NCBI GenBank assembly: GCA_020002185.1
Contig: CM034532.1
Coordinates: 32,025,577-32,089,576, forward strand
Direction of reading: 5' to 3'
From: Paraescarpia echinospica
Lineage: Eukaryota; Annelida; Polychaeta; Sabellida; Siboglinidae
DNA length: 64,000 bases
This document shows, piece after piece, positions 48,117-60,990 of the stretch. The notes beneath the pieces are model-generated. The model did no database searches and was not told where the DNA came from. It saw only the letters and a program-made list of their open reading frames with translations. Position 1 is the stretch's first letter, and each line of letters starts with the position of its first letter. Position numbers and translations under genes: made by a program.

Positions 48117-48740
48117 CTACATTCTAGTACCCACTGTTACTGTGTTACATTGTGGTACCAACTATGTTACATTCTAGTACCCACTGTTACTGTGTTACAT
48201 TGTGGTACCAACTATGTTACATTCTAGTACCCACTGTTACTGTGTTACATTGTGGTACCAACTATGTTACATTCTAGTACCCACTGTTACTGTGTTACAT
48301 TGTGGTACCAATTATGTTACATTCTAGTACCCACTGTTACTGTGTTACATTGTGGTACCAACTATGTTACATTCTAGTACCCACTGTTACTGTGTTACAT
48401 TGTGGTACCAATTATGTTACATTCTAGTACCCACTGTTACTGTGTTACATTGTGGTACCAACTATGTTACATTCTAGTACCCACTGTTACTGTGTTACAT
48501 TGTGGTACCAACTATGTTACATTCTAGTACCCACTGTTACTGTGTTACATTGTGGTACCAATTATGTTACATTCTAGTACCCACTGTTACTGTGTTACAT
48601 TGTGGTACCAACTATGTTACATTCTAGTACCCACTGTTACTGTGTTACATTGTGGTACCAATTATGTTACATTCTAGTACCCACTGTTACTGTGTTACAT
48701 TGTGGTACCAACTATGTTACATTCTAGTACCCACTGTTAC
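48117..48740. repeat. 50-bp minisatellite with five-unit higher-order period
   Basis: The unit is GTTACATTCTAGTACCCACT, GTTACTGT, GTTACATTGTGGTACCAACTAT. It is itself made of two related halves (GTTACATT..GTACC). About 12 copies are nearly identical. The only frequent variant, AACTAT versus AATTAT, runs A A A T A T A A T A T A, which is a repeat of the block A-A-T-A-T, so a 250-bp segment was duplicated. Confidence 0.95.
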
Positions 48741-49454
48741 AAACTGTGTAATACTTTGCTTAGAAGAATAACAGGATGTGCTAGCTAATCAGCAGTCTAT
48801 TTATATACACCACTCAGGTGTGAGTAAGCACTGGCAGTGTCTAATCAAACTTACTCACCAACCTCTGGTGACTGTAGTGTACTAAGTGTAAGTCAGGTGG
48901 GAGAGAGAAACTAAGGGAGTCTCATCTTGGCAATGGTCACTTCCAGCCTTCAGTACATACTCGAGTCAGCAAGTTCTATGAGCTGCTGTCAGTGGATTTA
49001 TTCTGGATAAGTCGGCCGAGGGTAAGTGATGGTCAAAGATATCTATGTGAGGGCCTCAGTAAGGTAAAGCAGGTGGGGCTCAGGTAAGGGAAACCAGATG
49101 GGAGCAGGTAGGGAGAATGGGATATGGACTTGGGTTGTAGAACCCTAAAAAGTGGGGTTTGGGTGAAGGAAACAAGGCAGGAACTATGGGTATATTGAAA
49201 GAACCTGTGTAGCGGGATCCAGTCAACAGACAGCACATAGGGAGAGTCTCGTCAATAATGCCTTGTACAGTGCTCGATTATAAAACTATCACACAGAAGT
49301 TGTTAGAGTTGGAGACATTTGGTTCAGAAGGGAAAGTATACACTACAGTGAGTGGTTTAATAACAATTGTATCTGTAGGCCTATGTAGTATAGTGTACAG
49401 CCAGGTCACTCGTGTTAGTGAACTTGGAAATAGGAAATTACGTATTCAGCTGTG
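48741..49454. other. Non-coding, nothing recognised
   Basis: Purine-rich patches (GGGAGAGAGAAACTAAGGGAG) but no gene signature. Confidence 0.5.
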
Positions 49455-49820
49455 GATTTGGTAAACGTGGGTCATTATTTGTGTAGCAATATGGAATGTG
49501 CACAGATGCCATGGAAATTAACATCGTTTGGAGGCTGTACCCATGTCATGGATCTCAGATGGAACGTAGTTGGTTCAGAGTCTTCATATGTGTTTATAGT
49601 AGGCAAAAGATGCTCAAGATTATTAAAGTATAATGGGTAATTTACCGTGGAAGGTAAACATGGGTAATTATTTGTGTAGCAATATGGAATGTGCACAAAT
49701 GCCGCAGGAATTAACATCGTTTGGAGGCTGCACCCGTGCCATGGATGGGAGATGGAACTTTGTTGGTTCAGTGTCTTCATATGTGTTTATAGTAGGCAGA
49801 AGATGCTCAAGATGATGGAA
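49455..49820. repeat. 193-bp tandem duplication
   Basis: TTTGTGTAGCAATATGGAATGTGCAC...GGAGGCTG...CTTCATATGTGTTTATAGTAGGC occurs at about 49478-49612 and again at 49671-49805 with about 10 percent differences. The frame of the similar peptides differs between copies, so coding is unlikely. Confidence 0.85.
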
Positions 49821-50927
49821 AGATGACATAAAGGAGTGGATGAATGAACTGAACATATTCATATTCTGTAGAGTGAAAAAACGTGTGTAATGTATTCTGC
49901 AGACGTGGATAGAACGTTTCAGATAAATATGCTCAAAATATATAATGTTTTTGTGGACAGGAGGCAGTGTCTGAATATCTAAGAGTTATAGTCTCTATCT
50001 AACTTGCTGATTTCAAGCAGAACAGTTGTCAGACCTTATGTACACAGAATTTAGAACTATCTTTAGTGCATATCTTCGGTACATATAATATACCTTTTTT
50101 ATTTTTTTTTATTTCTTTCTGATCACAGAGAGAAAGTTCAATGTCAGTTTGGGTGTAACGTTCTATTTTATTCTCCCGGACATCACCTACTCTTTGGCTA
50201 TCTTCCTGCCAAGTTCCTGTTGAAAGATAATCTAGAGTGTCTCCTCCATCTTGGATGTTGTGCCTCTGTGTCACCAACAAACTCCGCTGAACTATGGGGT
50301 ATTAGGAAGCACTGTGCTTGTGAATAGAGCTGTGTGTTTTTGCTGAGGCGTCTGATCCTGATTAACTCACTACCAGGTAGTCTACATTTTTTTAGTTGAT
50401 TAGAATACTTACAATATCTTTGTTACCAAAACCATGTAATAATGTGAATTTTTAAAACTGCGTTTAGGTATGCATTTGTTCATATTTCTGGAACATATCT
50501 AGTGGGACTCATATAGTGACTGGATCGAGATGGTGATTTGTCAGAGAGCTATGTATCATGCATTGACCATAACATGCAGTATAAGTTTAAATGTGTGTGG
50601 CCTGTTTGAGTCGAATGTTAAGCTGCATCATGCCACATTGATGACTCATGGAGAGATGGAGATCGGCCGAGCAGCCGGGAACTGAGTCTGGCACACAAGT
50701 TGCATCTTGGGACTGGATGAAGTGGATGGCTGCCTGATACTTACTGACGTATGGCCGCGCATTGATGGCATGCAACGACTGACACTAGAACTGCCCAGGG
50801 TGTGATTCTGCTGGTTTATGGTGATGGAGATGGCAGCTCCATCTTGTAGCCTGCCGAATAATGGCTCGCGTGCGTGGGCGTGTGTGCATGCATGTGTGTT
50901 TGCGTGTGAGATGCACATGTGTGTGTG

Positions 50928-50966
<39 letters not shown>

Positions 50967-53900
50967 ATATACTTGTACACCCTCTTGTTGTTTATGACAC
51001 TGCTGTGTTAGATTAATAATTTAAATTAGGATTGTGATTACAGTTCTTGGAAAGGTTTTACTTGCTATTATGTTTACGTAATGTAAGGAAACATGTATGA
51101 TTATACTATAATTTATACTGGGTGTATTGGATACTGTTTGTACTATTTCCACATACCGTCCTACTCACTAATTGGTAAGTTATCACTCATCAAATCTTCT
51201 TTTACACAGACAATTTCACATACATTTCCACTGCCTGAAGAGCTTTTTAACTGCAACTGTAAAGTAGCCGAGGGTTAATTTGTAAATGGGCTGTTTGTGT
51301 AGTGCATTAGTTATGAAAAGTAAACTACATTGCACTGTTGGAAATATTCGTAAGCACCGAAGAATAAACATGCAGTATGATTCATATACGTATAAGAGCA
51401 GTACTGTTTGGTATGTTGGCTGTGTTTAACCTCACCTTACAGTTGAGTTGCCATGGCAATGACACCACATAAGTGATTCGCTCTGACAGCAGTATGGATT
51501 TGGTGGTAGAGCCACTGTAGGAAATTATCTGGCGAATTGTACACTCTCTGGATGAAGTGTTTGGTGCGATTAATCATGGCTGTGGGTTAACATGATGATA
51601 CTTGCTGATGGAGTGTTTATAGATATTAGACACATTGATGTGGCCGCTCTCGTACTTACCAAGTCTACTGTGCACACCGTGGAAAGTGGAAACAAAATGA
51701 CACTGGATACTAATGCCAAGGAAACACATGCAGCACCAGTGCCTGAGTGGCACCAATTTGTTTTCATTGCCTGAAATTGACAGGTGGTTAAACAATGTTG
51801 CCTGTGTGATTGGCAAGTTGCCGTAAGCAGATTCAGCTTTTTGCCCCGTGACATATGGTGCACTTGCATTTATGTGCAAAAACGCTGTCCGGTGCATACG
51901 TTGTGTATATCTTTGGTAGTCGGAAGATGCACAGTTTTTAACAGTAGTTATTGATCAAAGGGGTTCATAAAAACAGCACAGCGTGAAAGCAGGAATAACA
52001 GCCTGTGAAATATTGCCTTTCGCACTGGGAACACCGAAGCAGAAGGACTGAGAGTGACAAGTGACCAACCAGCGTTGAGATGGCTTGCTGCATTGACGTC
52101 AGCATTGATCCGACAATGAAAATGGTCAAGTGCTTGGTGGAAAAATTTTAGATTTATGCATAAACTTCCGCACAGGTGCCTGTGATGCGATTAGAAAGAA
52201 ACCACACATACTACCGTTTGTACAGAACATTAACATGACAGAATGGGATATTTATGATTTTTTTTTAAAAATACACCCTTATTTTTTCTCACTATTTGTC
52301 ACGTCTGCAGTAGCTTCAGTACATCAGTCTCGGATGGTACACAGGGGAAATTGTATTTAGAATTCATAACCAGCGTAGCTGCTAATAGAACTGTGTTTTT
52401 GAGTTTAGTTTACACCAAGCTATGTTTGGATTGCGCTTATCGAGTTAGTTATTTTATAGCGATGCCACGATCAGGACAAAGTTCGAAATACAAATTTGTA
52501 GGGGGTGGACCCACTACTCGTCCGCGAAAATGACTTGTGCAAACAAAACAGAACAATTATTGAAATTGCCAATATTGTCCCACGTCACTGGAGCGGTGAT
52601 AGAAGACAAAAATAATGGTTTGTCTGTAAGTAAAACAAATGCTAGGGCAATTGCTTGGGAGGTGCACTACATCATGCGGTCTGGCTGGCAAGAGTGATGC
52701 AGCAGTGGCTGTTTCCTTGTCCTCCTCGTATGTCATTTCATATTATCTTGTCTGCTTTTCTGCTCGGCAGCTCCACAGGAAAATAAATCTGTAAATTAGA
52801 CGCATTTGAAACGTTGTTGTGCGACGATTGATCGACAACGACTTGAGGCAACACAATGTGGCGAGGAAATGAAGCCTCTGCACCGTGCAGATTAGGTTTT
52901 CTCAAATAACACTGTGTGGACGGAATCGACAATAGAAAAGGCGCAGGATTAATGCATACTGCCAGGGAAAACAGGTGGCCAGCTTCCATTGGCGATCGCC
53001 TCGTCGAATTGTGTGTGAATGAAAGCTGGGGATGGAAGGAGGCAGTGACGCAGGGATGATTGTGACACTCCAAGAGTTGGTCAGTCAGGGTTGGCAGGGC
53101 TACAGCAGACAGGCATTAAGGTTATTGTGTTGGACATTGGTGGGCTGATGGAAGGATATTAGATGGGAAAGACGAGAGGCAACGAGGCGAGGAAATCATC
53201 TTCGCAAGAAGTTCGCTACACTACCCTTGACCTTAATCCCACGCAATATGCGGATGTTTGCCGAATCACATGTAATTTGTCCCATTTATTGTTCTTGTCC
53301 TGTGGTTCCAGGAAGTAGCGCAACTACAAATAGACTTAAAGAAGCACTTATCAGTGCCCGCCCAACCAGTGATGGTAGGTAATAACAATGAATACAAAAA
53401 CGGTGAAACTTAAAAGGCAGTAGGATGACTGGATGACACTCACAGTGATAAATCCATGTTTGGACAAGTCGTTATGCCAGGGGGTACTGTCACATACTGA
53501 CCAATGTAGTCAGCAGTGCCCCCTGGTTCGTGAGTATAGGGGTGTAGTGTGACAGTACATTTGGGGTGTGGTATATCTTGGTGGAGGGGGTGGTTGGCCC
53601 GGGCTAACTTGGTGGCAGGTTTAACAACAAGAGATTTGCAGCAGGACAAGCAGAATGCCTGTCAATCTGAGCAGAGTTGACTCCCGTGGTATGTGTACCT
53701 GTCAGTGTCACAATGTGTGCGTGCGTGCATGCATGCATGTGTGTGTGTTTGCTCTCTTGACTTCATTCATAACGGTTAACTCCATAAACCTGCCACGTTT
53801 TGTCCCAGCTGTGGAGTCCACCGCCTCAAACAATTGCCTCCTATTTGGGCAGCATGGGCAGGTGACACGCCATGATTGACTACACAGCTTGGGTGTAGGC

Positions 53901-55357
53901 CTAGTGTCATTGTGCATTGTCAGTGACCAAACCAAGGCCTGAGGTGTCGTCCTGGGTGTTGTAAACAGTGATTTATCTGCACAACTGTCCAGTTTGTCCA
54001 ACTGCTGGGACCCTTGTGGCCATCCTCACTGATTTAGTGTAGCTTCGTGGGTGAGCTGTACTAGTAAATCTTACCCACTGTCCGATACAATGGCCAGGCA
54101 TGCGTAGGTGTTCCTGTGTATATGCCAGTTGAGTCTGCATACAGATGTGCTCATTATAATTATGAAGGGTGTCAATGATCCTGGCTAACCCTGAGAGATG
54201 TAGCAGTAGTCGACATTTGACACCATTGATTCATATGTCAGCCAAAGTTTGGAGAACAATTTGTGCACACACTGTTACTCTAGATACTGTTGTCAATATT
54301 AGGGTCAATGAATGAAGTTGGGAAGTAGACCAGAATTGTTGAGGGTGGTCTGCTCTGAGGTTGGAGGTTTGCCCTAAAAATATGTGGGAGGTGGGATTTG
54401 TGGGAGGTGGGAATGGGGAAGTGCACTCTCAAAGTGGTGGAAGGTTAGAGATTGCCCCAAAACAGGTGGGAAATGGGAGGTTGAAACCCCTGCCACACAC
54501 CCTCAGCATATAGTACTGTGTTTATTCTAGTCACGTAAAATACACCATTGTTCTATTTTTGGTGCTATTAATGTGTGGTGTAGAAATGCAACTCATTCAT
54601 GTTGGAACTGTTAATCTGGAAGTGATCCAGTTATTTGTTGCTCCGATTCATGGTATCAGGTTGACAATGCTGGCGGTGGTGACATTGATTGAAGTGACTT
54701 GATGACAGAGGATTCTTGGTGTCCTTACTCTCTAAAGCCTTGTAGGGTTTCACCGTTTGCATGCTCAAGTTACCAACACCATCAATTAGGTTGTCAGCAC
54801 ATCAGGATTGGTTCTGCAATATTTCTTCCAAACGTATTAAATGATAGTACACATGTCACTGTTGTTATATAAACCACGAGCAGTATTCCGTGTATAGCTT
54901 AATGGTAGTCCAGCTATCTAAATTAGGAAAAGATTAATATTCAGGAATGAAGTGAGTAGTTTTATGTTTGATGTGTTTTAAGAAATGTATGTTTCAAGGG
55001 ATATGGTACACAGTGACATTTCCAGAACTATGATCACATTTGTGGCATCATTCATAAAAGTAATTTGTTGTGGTATGTAAATGTTTTCACCATCTTACCC
55101 ATCCGTGTAGCGACAAACTGTGTCAACCCCGGTGAGTGTCTGACCACTCAATCTGTTCACAGAAAAAGTAAACCTTAAAGGGAATAAAAACACCTATTGC
55201 TTGAATTCATATTATATTACATCCTGCTATATATTTCCATGTCCACCAAGCCAATAAAATTAAAAATTCAATGAATTAGAATTTCCACATTTTATGCTAT
55301 GCATCTGGACTTTTTCAAATATGCATATTTTTTGCGTGCTTTCCGGGATGCCGAGAT
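49821..55357. other. Long non-coding stretch, no gene recognised
   Basis: A (GTGC)n microsatellite lies at 50920-50966 and GTGCATGC/GTGTGT patches at 50876 and 53719. The unique, more GC-rich stretch 52560-53060 has no coding frame. No exons are recognised. Confidence 0.5.
50920..50966. repeat. (GTGC)n / (GT)n microsatellite
   Basis: TGTGTGTGTGCGTGCGTGCG continuing to 50966. Confidence 0.95.
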
Positions 55358-55360
55358 GTG

Positions 55361-55530
55361 ACATCACACACGACATCACACACGACATCATACACGACAT
55401 CACACACGACATCACACACGACATCACACACGACATCACACACGACATCACACACGACATCACACACGACATCACACACGACATCACACACGACATCACA
55501 CACGACATCACACACGACATCACACACGAC
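55361..55530. repeat. 12-bp array (ACATCACACACG)n inside left TIR
   Basis: About 14 near-perfect copies. The right TIR has the unexpanded form (GTGACATCACAGGCGACATA on the minus strand), so the array grew from the element's own end. Open frames on both strands come from a unit divisible by three. Confidence 0.95.
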
Positions 55531-55963
55531 ATACACTCATATTAGGCCGACCCCTGCATGCATTCAGAGCATATTTACAAGGATAGCTTTTAGGTCGAAA
55601 CGAGCGTCAGAATGAGTTATTATGTGATTCCGAAGTAATACAAACGCTAGTCATCATAGAGGAACAAGCAGTTATCTTACAGTTTCACATGAATCCAATT
55701 TTATTCAAAACAATGAATGCGAATGGGCCTTCAACTAGTACAAGCCGGCGAGGTTTCGTGAAGCTTCGGCTCATTTTCAGAATAATTATATCGATTGCAA
55801 CCCACCAGAGATAATCTACACCAATAAACATACATAGCAAACAGATATTGTATCCAGAAAGTAATGTTGTTTAGTCTCATAAACTATCACTAGAATATTT
55901 ATATATGAAGGAGGAGTTGTACAACTTATCATAACAACTTGAATCAGTCAGTGAATTTCTGCT

Positions 55964-56050
55964 GTTCTTGGTAGCTCAGTTGGTAGACGTGTTGGTTTCA
56001 TGTAATTCATTTTGCAATTGGGCGACAACGGTTCAAACCTGACACCGAAC
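55964..56050 (+). mobile_element. tRNA-like sequence (SINE head or tRNA pseudogene)
   Basis: GTAGCTCAGTTGGTAGACG (A-box region, 55971-55989) and GGTTCAAACC (B box, 56030-56039) are spaced as in a tRNA with an enlarged anticodon arm. Only the first four acceptor pairs (GTTC with GAAC) hold. It is not a working tRNA. Confidence 0.6.
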
Positions 56051-56256
56051 CATTCATTTTCTTGACACTTCTTTGTATATGTTTTCATGAAGTAATATAA
56101 ACCAAATAATTTTTACACTATGATGCACTGTTTGTAAATCTAACAATAATAACTCATTCTGGCGCTCGTTTCGACCCAAAAGCTGTCCTTGTAAACATGC
56201 TATGAATGCATGCAAGGGGTCGGCCTAATGCGAGTATATGTCGCCTGTGATGTCAC

Positions 56257-57787
56257 GATACCACGTGATCACCTAGGTCATTAAATTTCAGTTTTCCGTG
56301 AGAATCGTTACACAGGCGGGTTTAAAATCTAATTTATTTATATGCTACAAATGTATTTTTTTATATTCTTGAATGTTACATACAATGTTAAACTTTGTGT
56401 GCACATAAAAAACGGATTTTAGCTAATGGCTTGTTTAATTTTAGTCCCTTCAATTTGGTAAATACATCGCCAATTGGTAGATCATGTGACCAATGGTCCA
56501 AGCATGCGAATGAACACAGAAAGACACAAATAGACCTTGACACTTGAGAGGAGACACAATTACAGTGTTTCCAAGTTGGCATGTTGGTATAATATAGATC
56601 TATGTAAGAATTTGTCTTTGTCATGAACAGGCAGCTTGGTTCTGTAAAGGAGCTATGAAGTTTTACAATTGACCAATGGAAAGTTATTCCAGTTTTTCTA
56701 TGAATTGTACATGAAGAAACAAGTTGGTCTCTGTAGACTAGGTACTGTATCGCACCAAGTACTTAAATGCACGGTTGTTTGACCAAACTCTATCTGTTTG
56801 CTTCATGATGGATCAAGTCACCCATGAGTTGTAAAGGCACATTATGGAATTATGTATGACTGAACTAACAGCTTCACAGTCACTGAACCCCAACAGAGTG
56901 GCCTGTATGCCTGTATGCCTGTATGCCTGTATGCCTGTATGCCTGTAAGGTATGCCACAGGCTTTACCTACCGGCATATATTTACTGCTTGAAGGACAAC
57001 ATTTTGATGGGCCACCAATGCAGCATACTGCGTGACGTAGCACAGAGATCCATATTGAGTCTGATACTGGCATCAGTTGTTTGTCTTTATCGACATTCAC
57101 TCCATTACAGGTCACAACTTGGACAAACGTTTGCACAACTGCCGAGCAGAGGTGTCGATTTGCCCATCCAAAACAGGCGCTTTGCCTTGCCAGGCTGCGT
57201 TCATATCCGCTTTCCCGGAAGAGTGCATATTTTATTGGCTGTTATTGCTTCTTGGCATAGATGGCTGCCATCACTTGCCATTTATTGCAGGGGCGAGACG
57301 CCAAGCGTTATTTGTGTTCTCATTTCAGGCACCTGTTTTACATGCTTGAAATCCGTCTGCGTGAAATGCCTGTCTCCTTCTCCTTATGCTGCGTTTTATT
57401 TGTTTCAACAAACACTCCATCGTTTAAAACCAACAAGTTGATCAGGCCAGATATATTCTGAGACTGCTGCGAGAATTATGTCACTTTGTTTTCTATTTTT
57501 ATTATGAATAAAATTAGCAGAATACTTGTCAACTCTCATGGAAGTCTTGTAATCAGGAGATGTTGTGGGAAATGAATTATTTATATATCATGTTTTGAAG
57601 GCTCTTGTTAACGACATGCAACAAATTGCATTGCTAACTAACAATCTCATGAATATAGAATTCCCAGAAAGCCATGATAAATGTTACAACATTTTGGAGA
57701 GAAAATGATAACATTTAAAGAGAAATTACCAGCATATGTTTATTTAAATTAAGTTTCATTATTGACCAACAAATTCTTTTTGGTTTA
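56257..57787. other. Non-coding; short (TGCCTGTA)n, no gene recognised
   Basis: An 8-bp repeat (GCCTGTAT)6 lies at 56900-56947. A 172-codon frame (56923-57441) overlaps it and the GC-richer stretch 57120-57400 but shows no motif or splice support. Confidence 0.45.
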
Positions 57788-58103
57788 AAGGTAAGTTCTT
57801 ATATAGCGCAATATCCAGAACTCAGGACTGCTCAAAGCACTTTACATGTTACTCCCTGGCAGACCTGTTCAATCGAACACCATCTCGACTTCTGATAAGC
57901 ATTTAGCCACACTGTAATTAATGCGTGAAGACTATTCGTACACAAGTATCCACCACTCTCTATAGCCAGGTACTCATTCATACAGCTGAGTGAACTGAAG
58001 CAATGTAGAGTAAACGAACTTGCCAAAGGTTCGACTCCGCCGCACAGGATTCAAACCCGGGTTCTATCAGTCCAAAGCTCTTACCGCTGAGCTACTGCGT
58101 TCC
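57788..58103 (-). mobile_element. SINE family A, full-length
   Basis: On the plus strand it begins AAAGGTAAGTTCTTATATAGCGCAAT (the 3' tail, reversed), has TATAGCCAGGTACTCATTCA and AACTTGCCAAAGGTTCGACT, and ends at the head GAGCTACTGCG. Its head abuts the 30-bp array at 58104. Confidence 0.85.
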
Positions 58104-58941
58104 GCTTATTATAAGGTCCTGTTATAGTGTAACTTTTATTATAAGGTCCTGTTATAGTGTAACTTATAAGGTCCTGTTATAGTGTAACTTTTATTATAAG
58201 GTCTTGTTATAGTGTAACTTTTATTATAAGGTCTTGTTATAGTGTAACTTTTATTATAAGGTCCTGTTATGGTGTAACTTTTATTATAAGGTCCTGTTAT
58301 GGTGTAACTTTTATTATAAGGTCCTGTTATAGTGTAACTTTTATTATAAGGTCCTGTTATGGTGTAACTTTTATTATAAGGTCCTGTTATGGTGTAACTT
58401 TTATTATAAGGTCCTGTTATGGTGTAACTTTTATTATAAAGTCCTGTTATGGTGTAACTTATTATAAGGTCCTGTTATGGTGTAACTTTTATTATAAGGT
58501 CCTGTTATGGTGTAACTTTTATTATAAGGTCCTGTTATGGTGTAACTTTTATTATAAGGTTCTGTTATGGTGTAACTTTTATTATAAGGTCCTGTTATGG
58601 TGTAACTTATAAGGTCCTGTTATGGTGTAACTTTTATTATAAGGTCCTGTTATGGTGTAACTTTTATTATAAGGTCCTGTTATGGTGTAACTTTTATTAT
58701 AAGGTTCTGTTATGGTGTAACTTTTATTATAAGGTCCTGTTATGGTGTAACTTTTGTTATAAGGTCCTGTTATGGTGTAACTTTTATTATAAGGTCCTGT
58801 TATGGTGTAACTTTTGTTATAAGGTCCTGTTATGGTGTAACTTTTATTATAAGGTCCTGTTATGGTGTAACTTTTATTATAAGGTCCTGTTATGGTGTAA
58901 CTTTTATTATAAGGTCCTGTTATGGTGTAACTTTTATTATA
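58104..58941. repeat. 30-bp minisatellite, about 28 copies, at SINE head
   Basis: The unit is AAGGTCCTGTTATGGTGTAA, CTTTTATTAT. It starts directly at the SINE head. Early copies carry ATAGTG, later ones ATGGTG, so turnover is directional. Shortened units occur at 58161, 58458 and 58605. The 135-codon minus-strand frame is periodicity. Confidence 0.95.
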
Positions 58942-60990
58942 CATAATAATCTGGTGTGATGTTAATAATATCTGAACATCTCGTGACAACAGATGATACC
59001 ATATCAGTCAACAGCAGCTTATATTATTTTGACAGATTTAGTATTTGTGGTTCACACTGTATCCAGCAGATGGCAGCAGTATTTCATTGGTGTATACTTA
59101 GGTTTAGGGCCATAAATTATATATTTATATAATGCTGGACATAACAAACTAAATTGCATTCCAAGACAAGCAATTGATCCCCTGTGCACTTTTAAAATAG
59201 TTGAATTACTATTTACTTTTAACACTGAAGGATAGTTGCACCAATGTTTACTTCTAACATAAACTTGAGAGCGATTTTTGCACTGGTTTATTAGGTGGAA
59301 AATCAGAAGTACCTTCAGCTGATACTTATTTCACTTGAATAATTCATCGGTATGCTCCAATGAACCCACATTAGTATGTCAGAACATTTTTGTCCCGTTA
59401 ATTTATGTGCCAAGTCTGTTGACATAGGCACTGTGCCAACAACTAACCACTAATTGGCCTATCATGTCACAATCCACGGTTACAATCCATAAGTTCGTGA
59501 TACATTCGCTCTTTCTGATATATCTGAAAATATGATTATTATATATTCTTGATGCCCTTTCACATTACATGCACAAATTAATAACAAATTTATGAAATAG
59601 ATATGTGCATGTGCTTGATGTCGTTTAGACTGCATCAATAAACAATGAACATAATTTGCTTGTTCAGTGATGCGTATATATATGTAGCAACAGCAGAATG
59701 AATTCAGCAGTGGCTAACATAGCAGAGTAGGACTCGTGGACATGTATCCGTAGATAGATCTTTAGGGCAATATGTAGGAGTTTCAGGGTCAGTGGTAGTA
59801 GGAACAAACAACTAGGGTGGATTACGCCCCAGTTGCCTGAGGCAAGTTGACTGTTCACACCTGTGGTGTTTGCCCCCCTTTTATTGGGTAGCAGGGGACT
59901 GTTTTAGTAAGTTGAGGTCACAAGAAAATCTATCATTAAACAGAATCCACTGTTAAGTAAGGAGTTTTTAAAAAGAAATGCAAAAAGCAGCTACCATTTC
60001 CCTGGGAACACTATTTCAGTGACACACCAGCGAATGTGCCCCGGTGGCAAATCCTAATGTTGACAGTTCTTAGTTTACAGGGTCACTGTTATTGAGCAAA
60101 ATGGATTTAGAGAGGAAAATCGGACTTATGAGCTCATAAGAATGTTACTGAAATGGACCCCTGGACATGCTCAAATAGGCACCATTGGAACACTGGTCAG
60201 CTCCACCCTAAACAGTTACGCTTGACCAGCTTGATATTTGTTGCTCTGTAATCAGCTGGAAAATTTCCGGGTTATATCAGTGTAGGCATCCTTCACTTCT
60301 GTTCTGTTTCTAGCCGTTATCATCTGGGTTGAGTTTAGAGAAATGTGTTCACACTGTATTTATGATGCGATTGAGGTGAATATAGATGTAAAAATGGTTA
60401 CATTTGTTTCTTCAAACAATCTGTTTGTTAATGAAAGTTATCCTACATTTTGGTCACCATTTATTACCGATACCCTATTTCAGTGTGCCATTTATATAGT
60501 TGAGCGGCCATGGCATATTAAGATACAGTTAATATCTCTCGCTCTTTGACCTCTATGATAATCCTTTCAGAGCCTCCCTTGATGGCATTTTTGCTAATGC
60601 AGGCTGTCCAGGCCTATGCCCAGTCACATGTGATCTCTGCCCACTTTGATGACCACTGGACTTTGGCTAGATCCAAGGGATTGGGCATCATGAATCTAAT
60701 TAATAGCTTTAGTGGGATGGTGTGTTTGCATTGTGGAGGAATGCATTTGTATGCACAAACCTGGGTATTCATTGTAAATAATTTCCTTTCAGAAATGCAA
60801 ATTTCTAGTAACTAGTTAATGAAACGTTTACTAGTTTAATGATTGACATGACCAGAATCAGCTGACTTGTGTGGCATGGTGCTGTATGTCAGAAAGCACT
60901 TTTTTTGTGTGTCACTTTTATTATTTCTAGCATTGATCAGTAATTGTTCAATATTTATTTCTCATTTGTGCACAAATCTTCTGTCTTATT
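58942..60990. other. Non-coding, nothing recognised
   Basis: AT-rich unique sequence; no exon or repeat family recognised. Confidence 0.5.

Larger units (their letters stand above)
55358..56256. mobile_element. Long-TIR element with tRNA-like core
   Basis: GACATACACTCATATTAGGC, CGACCCCTGCATGCATTCA and GGTCGAAACGAGCGTCAGAA, TGAGTTATTAT (55529-55622) recur inverted at 56148-56246, including the terminal GTGACATCACA (55358 and 56256). On the left, the terminal motif has expanded into a 12-bp array that splits the TIR. GAT lies directly outside both ends. There is no transposase; the core holds a tRNA-like sequence. The superfamily is unknown. Confidence 0.75.

Noticed and set aside
49452..49815. 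Kelch-like repeated peptides (FGGC...W)
   Set aside because: The two copies are in different frames and have no splice or start context; it is a DNA duplication.
55260..55615. Open frames of repeated MSCV, DITH or TTSH on both strands
   Set aside because: Product of the 12-bp array.
56923..57441. 172-codon plus-strand frame
   Set aside because: Starts inside an 8-bp repeat, has no motif, and the GC-richer part has other open frames as well.
58582..58989. 135-codon minus-strand frame with a ten-residue repeat (NKSYTITGPY)
   Set aside because: The 30-bp unit is divisible by three, so the frame is automatic; shortened units elsewhere in the array break it.
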